This document shows positions 23,330 to 64,000 of a DNA stretch of 64,000 nt, piece by piece. The stretch comes from Microcebus murinus. Lineage: Eukaryota; Chordata; Mammalia; Primates; Cheirogaleidae. The notes beneath the pieces are model-generated. The model saw only the letters and a list, made by a program, of their open reading frames with translations, did no database searches and was not told where the DNA came from. Every line of letters begins with the position of its first letter. The stretch's first letter is position 1. The stretch covers positions 53,579,001 to 53,643,000 of the forward strand of contig NC_134117.1 of NCBI RefSeq assembly GCF_040939455.1, in the 5' to 3' direction. The position numbers and the translations under genes are program-made.

Positions 23330-24200
23330 AGCTAGCCTCATCACAGAAGCCAGAGAATGTAAAAAATAGTGAGATGATATCTTTAAAACGCCAAAAGAAA
23401 ATAACCACCAATCTAGAATTCTAGATCTAGTTGAAAATACCCTTCAAAAGGCATTTCCAGACCAACAAGAATTGAGAAACTTTGTTCCTAACAGACTGAC
23501 ATTAAAAGAAATACTTACTTGGGCACCTGGAGTCCCACCTACTCGGGAGGCTGAGGCTGGAGGATTGCTTGAGCCCAGGAGTTCGAGGCTGCAATGAGCG
23601 AGCTATGATCAATGATCGCACCTGTGAATAGCCACTGCACTCCAGCCTGGTCAACAGAGCGAGACTCTGTCTCCTCACAAACAAATTTAAAAATTAGCCA
23701 GGTGTGGTGGTGCATACCTGTAGTCCCAGCTACTTAGGAGGCTGAGGCAGCAGGAGGATCACTTGAGCCCAGGCATTTGAGGTTGCTGTGAGCTATGATG
23801 ACGCCATGGCACTCTAGCCTGGGCAACAGAGTAAAACCCTGTCTCGATGAAAAAAAGAGAGAGAGAGAGAGAAGAAAAAGAAAATAGTAACACGAAAGTT
23901 AAGGCAGGGTAAGTGAAATTAAAGTGTTCTAAGGTAACTGGATTACTTGAGAAAGTGGGAAGTGTACTAATTGATATTAGAGCCCAGTAAATCATGTATG
24001 GTTAAATATAATCTCTAGAGATTATTTAACATATAGAAATGAGAAAGAAATAATTTTTAAAACTGATCAATCCAAAAAGAGACAAGAAAGGAGAAAAAGG
24101 GAACATAGACCAGATGGGCCAATAGGAAAAAAAATAGAGTTAAACTCAAATATATCTGTCTACCAGTCATTACAAAAGACTGCAAGGAAAAGGTAAGGGA
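23330..24200 (+). repeat. Old L1 3' region, split by Alu monomers
   Basis: 23330-23515 ('aataaccaccaatctagaat', 'aaaaggcatttccagaccaa') and 23871-24200 ('ctgtctaccagtcattacaa') look like two halves of one L1M-type element. Confidence 0.6.
23516..23870 (+). repeat. Two tandem Alu-type right-arm monomers
   Basis: 23516-23686 ('ctactcgggaggctgaggct' to 'gcgagactctgtctc') and 23690-23870 ('aaaaattagccaggtgtggt' to 'gtaaaaccctgtctcg'). Both are right-arm or FRAM-like, an unusual order. The second ends in a short (GA)n tract. Confidence 0.75.
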
Positions 24201-25149
<949 letters not shown>

Positions 25150-25184
25150 AACGGAGACCGTGAATGGGCTCTTGAAAGCAAAAG

Positions 25185-25330
25185 GGTATCAATTTGAATT
25201 TTGGCTCTGACACTTACTAGCTGTGTGACTCTGAGCAAGGTACTAACCTCTCTGAACCCCAGTTTCCTCATAAGCAAACTGAGGCTGACAGTTGTACCAT
25301 GCGGTGGATTCAGTGAGATGTTTCCTGCAG
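25185..25330 (+). repeat. MIR SINE
   Basis: Sense core: 'actagctgtgtgactctgag' then 'ctctgaaccccagtttcctc'. Confidence 0.85.
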
Positions 25331-25394
25331 TGGCAGAGCCAGAGTGGGAGCTCAGAGGCCCCAGGACTCACCTTCTTTAGCAGCAATTGGCACG

Positions 25395-25565
25395 ATTATT
25401 GGTCACCTACTCTGTGGCTCGTAGAAGGCTATTAGTTTGGCATTATCACACCATTTCACAGATGAGGAAACTGAGGCTGACTTCCTAAGGACGCATGAAC
25501 AGCAGCCACGCCCAGGTCTGTCTGGCTCCAGGGCCCGGTTCTGACCACCAAGCCAGTGGGCTCCC
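25395..25565 (-). repeat. MIR SINE
   Basis: Antisense core: 'cacagatgaggaaactgagg' with the expected flanks. Confidence 0.8.
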
Positions 25566-26058
25566 CTGTCAGGCCCCCCAGGCCAGCCCTTGGCATCACA
25601 CCTTCCAGTTCCCTGGGGACAGGAGCAGGTCCCTCTGTAATAGCAGGGCGACTTCTGCCAGCTCTCGGAACCTTCCAGGGCATTCCAAACCAGCGAGGGA
25701 CATGGTGCTTTCTGAAAGAAAAAGAGAGCTGTGAAATACCAACGCAGTGGAAAGTGCTTTGGATGTTTGGGCTTTTCCTCCCTTTCCCTTTCTTCCTGGC
25801 TTCCTTCCCTTCTCCTTCTTCTTCTCATCCTCCTCCTCTTCCTTTATCTTCTTCATGTGTGTTTGGGAATAAAGGTGCCTAATGGGTGTGTAGTACTTCA
25901 CCATTTACAGATATTTTCCCTGACATTCTCCGACAATGCTTGCCATGCAGGTGGTGGTTGTCAACTCTGTGGCAATGCCCCACGTACCCTGGCCCCATCC
26001 CACATGCAGAGTTGGTGACCCTCAAGGCCACCCTCAAGGCCACTCCATTCCTAAGCAC
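25566..26058. other. Intergenic with polypyrimidine tract
   Basis: 25775-25855 is an almost pure C/T stretch (ttccttcccttctccttctt type). The rest is unassigned. Confidence 0.65.
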
Positions 26059-26581
26059 TGATGTGACTCGGGACATGTTACCCCAAACTATGACTACAGG
26101 AGACCAGAACATGCCACCCCAAAATATGCCTCTTTGGCACAAGGATTATTTTGAGCTGGTTATTTTGAGAACCTGCAGACACAGAAGAAGCTCTGACAAC
26201 AAGAGCAAACGTTACCCTTTTGTAAGAGGAGTTTCTATCTATGGAAGAAATCTCCATCTGTCAGGGTGTCTCCATTTTTGCACCAGGAGGAAGATGGCAC
26301 TACATTATCAATGGAGAAGGCACTGACCTAAGTCCGTGCAAACCTTCCCCTTGTCCACCTCCCCACGGCTGGCCTTCCCCGCCAAACTCAAAGCCATGAA
26401 CTCAAAGCCATGTTTTTTGGAGATTTACTCATTTCTCTGAGTATCTCCCATGTAGACATGAAGTACGCATGTTATTAAACTTCTGTTTTTCTCTTGCTAG
26501 TCTTGTTTTTTGTTACCGTGGTCCATCCCAACTACAAACTCATGAAGGCTAGAAAAAATTATTTTTCCTCCCCTACAGCAC
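26055..26581 (+). mobile_element. Solo LTR of an endogenous retrovirus
   Basis: LTR 26059-26577 starts tgatgtgac and ends cccctaca. It is flanked by the 4-bp repeat gcac (26055-26058, 26578-26581), the mark of integration followed by LTR-LTR recombination. An attaaac-type signal near 26473 fits the R region. No viral coding sequence is present. Family not named with confidence. Confidence 0.75.
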
Positions 26582-26642
26582 TTATCAAAAGGGGCCTATG
26601 TGGCCCGTCCAGGACAAGTCCAGGCGAGGGACAGGAGCCCAG

Positions 26643-26686
26643 CCAGTCCTGGGGCCCACTCGCTCCAGTCCTGGGGCCCACTCGCT
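26643..26686 (+). repeat. Perfect 22-bp tandem duplication
   Basis: Two adjacent copies of a unit starting ccagtcctgggg, at 26643-26664 and 26665-26686. Confidence 0.95.
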
Positions 26687-26849
26687 CCAGCCCCCACTCC
26701 CACCCCACCCTGATCCCAGCCCCAGAGCTTGGCTGCTGCCAAGTCAGCCTGGTATAAACAGTTGTACTCTGTCTCCTCCCCTGTCTTGACCCTGTCTCCC
26801 TCTTCTCTGATAATCTCTAAGGGTAGATGTTTTTGTTATCTTGTGACTG

Positions 26850-27165
26850 AAGTGCCTGCAGGGAAGAGATGTACTCAAGGTCACTCAGCTGGTCAGGGGC
26901 AGAGGTAGACTCAGGGCTCAGGGCTCTGATTCCCTTTCTCATGCTCTGCCTGTTTGCCACGTGGCATGGAAGAAACAGACTTGGCTCTGGGGCCTGCCAC
27001 CCCATCACTGCCAGCTGAGTACTGTGAAAAGCTACTTTACCTCTTTGAGCCTTGGCTTCCTCATCTGTAAAATGGGGACAACAATCCCATTTCACTGGGT
27101 TGTGGGGATCAAATCACAGAACATTCATGAAAATGTCTTTTATATTTGAGGATGTGTTTTCAAAT
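26850..27165. repeat. Two MIR relics in opposite orientation
   Basis: 26850-26950 is antisense ('aaggtcactcagctggtcag'). 26980-27165 is sense ('tgagccttggcttcctcatc' followed by 'gtaaaatggggacaac'). Confidence 0.7.
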
Positions 27166-27170
27166 ATAAG

Positions 27171-27525
27171 GAAGGCTAGAATTGGCCAGGCATGGTGGCC
27201 CACACCTGTAATCCTAGCACTCTGGGAGGCTGAGGTGGGAGGATCGCTCAAGGGCAGGAGTTCAAGACCAGCCTGAGCAAGAGTGAGACCCCTGTCTCTA
27301 CTAAAAATAGAAACAAATTAGCTGGACAATTAAAAATATATAGAAAAAATTAGCCAGGCATAGTGGTGCATGCCTGTAGTACCAACTACTCGGAAAGCTA
27401 AGGCAGAAGGATTGCTTGAGCCCAGGAGTTTGGGGTTGCTATGAGCTAGGCTAACACCACAGCACTCTAGCCCAGGCAACAGAGCAAGACTGCCTCAAAA
27501 AAAAAAAGAAAAAGAAAAAGAAAAG

Positions 27526-27577
<52 letters not shown>

Positions 27578-27585
27578 CTAAAATT
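27171..27585 (+). mobile_element. Strepsirrhine Alu with (GA)n tail expansion
   Basis: Body 27184-27572. TSDs gaaggctagaatt (27171-27183) and gaaggctaaaatt (27573-27585). The A-tail has become (GAAAA)n and then about 24 GA units (27526-27574). Confidence 0.95.
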
Positions 27586-28015
27586 AAGGCCTAATAAGTA
27601 AACTACCACATTTTGGGGGTAGGGGAGCTCTTCTTTGGACGTGAAGGATATTTGCAGTGAGGGCCTGGCATGGATCTCCTCATTTAATTCCCTCAATAGC
27701 TCTAAGTGGACCCCGGGCTCCAGAGAGGTTTAGTCATTTTACCACTATCCCTCAGCTTACAAGTGTGGAGCCAAGACTCACAGGGGCAGAGGTGGGGGGC
27801 GCCCAGGGGCTTCAAGCCTCTCCTCCCCTGGGCTGGAGGGCTGACAATTTAGGCTGCTGTTCCCAAAGTTGCCTGCTGGGGGCGCTTGTTAAATAGCTCT
27901 ATTTTGGGGCCTCAGCCCCGACCCACTGGATAAGGGCTGTATTCGTTCCCCAGGTGTGCATAGAACGTTTACCGTGTGCCCAGTGCTGAGCGAGAAAGAA
28001 CAAGCGAGGTAGAAG
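27586..28015. other. Upstream flank of the SLC29A3 CpG island
   Basis: Unique-looking sequence with MIR-like pieces ('ggtttagtcattttaccact'). No gene. Confidence 0.55.
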
Positions 28016-28788
28016 ACGCCCACCCGCAGGGAGCAGCATCCTGGAGGGGCCCTGGGAACCGGGTGGGAGCCGGGGCGTTTGCGGTGAGGCCAGTGCTTGC
28101 GGGATGCAGTGGGGGGCTCCGGGAACCGCCCCCGCCACCACGGGCACGGCCTCGAGGGGCCCGGCGGCACCTCCCAGCCCTGCGGTGGCCGCCGCAAGGA
28201 CCAGGGCGGATGGCCGCGGAGCTTCCTGCCCTGCCGAGTCATCCAGGTGCCTGCCGCTTGGGCCAGGCGGGACCAGGGGTCAGGAAGGTCCCCGCTGTCC
28301 CACCCAGAGCACACAGCAGCTGTTACGTGCGGCCCGAGGGCAGGGCGCAAGTTCTGGGTGTGCTGAAAACAGCGCCCGGCTCAGCTCCGGTGCGGGCCCT
28401 GCTCCACCGCCGGAGCAGGGAGTAGGGAGCCGTGGGGTCCGCACTTGCAGGGGCCTGGGGGCCAGCCGGGGGCTCCTCGGGCTCCTGGGGCGCAGGCTGC
28501 GGGAGCTGGAGGGAGGGCTGCGCCGCTCCTGGGTCTCCGCCCGCGCGGGAGCCTCGCTTTCCCCACCTGTGAAATGGGCGCACGCAGCCCCAGCCCAGCG
28601 CCAGACCGGGAGGTGACGTGGGCGTGCCAGGGGAAGACAAAAGGCGACCGGCGAGCTAGCGAAGCGGGAAGCGCGGCCGGGGCGGGGCGGGCCGGGGCGG
28701 GCCGGGGGAGGAGCCGGGCCTGCGGGCCGCGGAGCCCGAGTGGCAGTGGCCGTGCGCCCGGAGGCAGCGGCGGCGGCGCGGCGGCGAC

Positions 28789-61674
<32,886 letters not shown>

Positions 61675-62019
61675 GTGAAGGCTGCCCGCCCGCCCTCCCC
61701 TTGTGTGCAGTCGTAGCTGTGCGGGCTCTGCTCGCACGCTCCTGCCATCTAAGCAGCCTCCGTGCTGGTGTCCTTGTCCGTGGCCCGTCTCCCACTGGAG
61801 GATGCAGTCCACGGGAGCAGACCCTTGTGAGAGCTTTGCTCGCCACCGGACCCCAGGGCCTCGAGCTGTGCCTGGCTCATAGCAGCTGCTCAACAAAGTG
61901 GCCTGGCCAGTGGCCCCGAGAAGCTGGCCCCGTGCTGTGCCCCCCGAGCAGCTGAAGCCTGCAAGTTTCAGGACAGGGAAGGCAGGTGGGAGAAGTGGGG
62001 CCTGAGGAATAGTAGTAAT

Positions 62020-62835
62020 AAATAATAGTGACAGTTCCCATCACGGAGCACCCCACACCAACATCCGGGCCTGCTCTCCTGCTCGCCCAATGTGCTGTAT
62101 CCCGTCCAGTGCTCACGCTCCCGTTCCCCTTAGGGGACAGCTCTGTTATTTACTATTCCCATGCACAGCTTAGAAAACCAGGGTTCAGAGGGGGTAAAAT
62201 TACTTGCCCAAGTTGCAGCCAGTAGGCAGCAGAGCCAGGATTTGACCGTGACCCCAAACCTATGCTTTTACTCACCCACTGCCTTGGGGGGCTTCTTTCC
62301 ACCCTCCGGGGCCTCTTTTCTTGCCTTGAGTCTCTCGTTTGCTTTCCCTCCCCAGTTCCTCTTTCTTATTGCTCTTTACAGACACATCCCTTGACTTTCT
62401 CTGCTGTTTCATTCATTCTTTCCAAAGTGTTTTCCTATCCGTTATCTTATTTGCTGTAGGTAGAGCAGGCGTTACTGTCCCCATGTTGTAGGTGAGGAAA
62501 CTGAGTCCGAGAGAAGGCGACTCCCTTGGTCCCAGGGAGTGTGAGCCGCAGAGGTGGGCAGGGATCTGCTCCGGACTCTGCCCCGTTCCGGGGACGCCTG
62601 TGTTTTGCGGTGGCACTGAGCTAAGCAGTTTACCTGTGTATTCCTGGCTCATTATTTACGACAACTTGTGCAGTTGTTACCGTGTTTTCCCACTTTACAG
62701 AAGAGGAGAGTGCGGCTTAGGGGGGTTCACAGATGTGCTCAGGGTCACTCACCTGGTGACTCCCAGGCAGGGATTTGAACTCGGAGCTGCCTCTTCCCAA
62801 CAGATCACGCTGCTTCCCTGGCTCATAACTGCAAG
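62020..62835 (-). repeat. Three MIR relics in a row
   Basis: 'agaaaaccagggttcagagg', 'gtaggtgaggaaactgagtc' and 'tacagaagaggagagtgcgg' mark the antisense cores of three separate copies. Confidence 0.7.
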
Positions 62836-62905
62836 GCCTTTTCCTCATCATTCATTCCTCCTGTCCCCGTAAGGAGTCACCTGGCTAAGCCCCAGGACGA
62901 GGGAC

Positions 62906-62952
62906 TTTTAGTACTAAAACCAGGACAGTTTTAGTACTCAGAAGTACTAAAG
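62906..62952. repeat. Inverted and direct AGTACT repeats
   Basis: ttttagtactaaaa (62906-62919) is a perfect palindrome. agtactaaaac (62910-62920) and gttttagtact (62928-62938) form an 11-bp stem around caggaca. A third agtactaaa copy follows from 62944. Confidence 0.9.
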
Positions 62953-63534
62953 ACCTCAGAAAGACCAGGATGGTCAGCCCCCCTAGTTTCCAGTCTCATT
63001 TGGGTGGGCCAAAGCCCTTTCCAGCCAACATGTGAGACCAAGAACACCCAGGGCTGTGCTGTCCCGTGGAAGTTTCCGTTTCTTCACTGATTGAAACTAA
63101 GGTCAAGATTTCTAAGCTTATAGACACTCATCTGAGGATGGAGCTCCTGGAGAAAGCTCTGCCCCGAGGGCTGCCCAGACTAGATCTTACATAAAAGGCT
63201 GTGCTCGGTGCTGTGCGTGGAAGGGTGGGATGAGGCAGTAAGATTCGGAAGAATTTAGGATGAAGAGCTTTGCCTGGAGAAACTTGGGGGAGAGCTTCTC
63301 AGAGCGGACTTAAGACAAGGCCCTAACTCTTGAGTGGAGAGGGAAGTAAGAATATTCCTCTCCTTAGACAGTAATTGTGAAACTGGACAGGGTTCAAGGC
63401 CAAAGTGCCCCATGCTACATCTTGCAGAAGAGCCATTCTAGGGAAGAACCTTCCCACCCACTTGCTTGTTGTCTGTCAGCTCTTAGGATGGGAGGGCTGG
63501 CAGGAGCTCCAAAACCCCATGGCCCTGTGAAACT

Positions 63535-63690
63535 TCCCTTTCTCAGAAGAGGAATGAAGCCCAGAGAGGTGCATGGCCCGGCCCACGGTCACACAGGGAG
63601 GCAGAGGCAAGGCCGAAACCAGAACCCAGCTGTCACCAAGCTACTGTTTCCCCACATTAGCATGCACCCAGTCCTTCTGTTTGAGCTAAT
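63535..63690 (-). repeat. MIR SINE
   Basis: 'gcccagagaggtgcatggcc' and 'cggtcacacagggaggcaga' in antisense order. Confidence 0.75.
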
Positions 63691-64000
63691 ACAGTGAGCC
63701 TGTGTCTCTTGGTTGTCAGATCCTTGAGGCCCAGAGAGGTTGAGCGGCTCAGATAAGGTCACACAGCAAGGCAGAGTGATGCACGCTTTCTCCCTGGTCA
63801 GAGTAGCAGAAGGTGAATAGACTCATGATATTCAGTGGTGAAGATGTGGGGGAGGACACTTTTATAGGTTATTTATCAGTTCTTTCAGCAATTGTCTTTT
63901 GAAGAGCTACTCTGTGCCTGGGCATTTAGCTAGAAACAATCAAACGTGGTCCTTGCCCCAGGGAGCTGTCTTCTGCCAAAGGAGACAGGTGACAAGCCAG

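Larger units (their letters stand above)
61675..64000 (+). other. SLC29A3: SLC29A3 intron 5 (incomplete)
   Basis: MIRs at 62020-62285, 62420-62560, 62625-62835 and 63535-63690 (all antisense) and a hairpin-forming repeat at 62906-62952. Exon 6 is not reached. Confidence 0.8.

Noticed and set aside
25403..25904. Arg/Glu/Lys-rich antisense frames
   Set aside because: Translation of a polypyrimidine tract complement.

Overview
This is 64 kb of primate genomic DNA, and the repeats point to a strepsirrhine (lemur/loris group). The many dimeric Alu elements carry the strepsirrhine right-arm signature (gctaggctgacgccacggcac) and a long A/T-rich linker (gaaattaattggccaacta) between the arms. Codon usage, splice sites, MIR/L2/L1M/MaLR relics and CpG-island promoters are ordinary mammalian. 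Two protein-coding genes lie on the + strand in the order known from human chromosome 10q22: the 3' end of UNC5B and the first five exons of SLC29A3.

Layout: (1) 47-3028 holds the last four coding exons of UNC5B (end of the UPA region plus the C-terminal death domain). They are followed by a 3.4 kb 3' UTR that ends at a consensus poly(A) signal at 6415-6420. (2) About 6.45-28.0 kb is intergenic and repeat-rich: Alu, L1M, L2, MIR, a solo LTR at 26059-26577 and a second LTR at 20150-20520. It also contains an unattached CpG island (about 18.45-19.35 kb), core CTCF-motif matches, and a single intact 123-bp annexin A8-like exon at 14664-14786 with both splice sites. (3) About 28.0-28.9 kb is the CpG-island promoter and first exon of SLC29A3. 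(4) 28.8-64 kb is SLC29A3 with very large introns. Coding exons are at 31829-32127, 51536-51618, 57077-57303 and 61512-61674, and the gene continues beyond the window.

The two genes are functionally unrelated. UNC5B is a netrin/dependence receptor of axons and endothelium. SLC29A3 (ENT3) is a lysosomal/mitochondrial equilibrative nucleoside transporter. The SLC29A3 start codon is split A|TG by the 3 kb first intron, so translation depends on splicing of exon 1. The reading frame assembled across exons 1-5 gives 257 complete codons, with landmarks at the human positions (dileucine 31/32, N84 sequon, exon boundary after codon 100).

The main items for a second look are the orphan annexin exon, the unassigned CpG island, the split start codon, a serine replacing the conserved asparagine of the ENT 'PWN' motif, and several repeat-free, motif-dense intronic blocks that look like conserved regulatory elements. 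I saw no bacterial genes, CRISPR arrays or tRNA/rRNA genes. All family names for repeats are by eye and need a library search.
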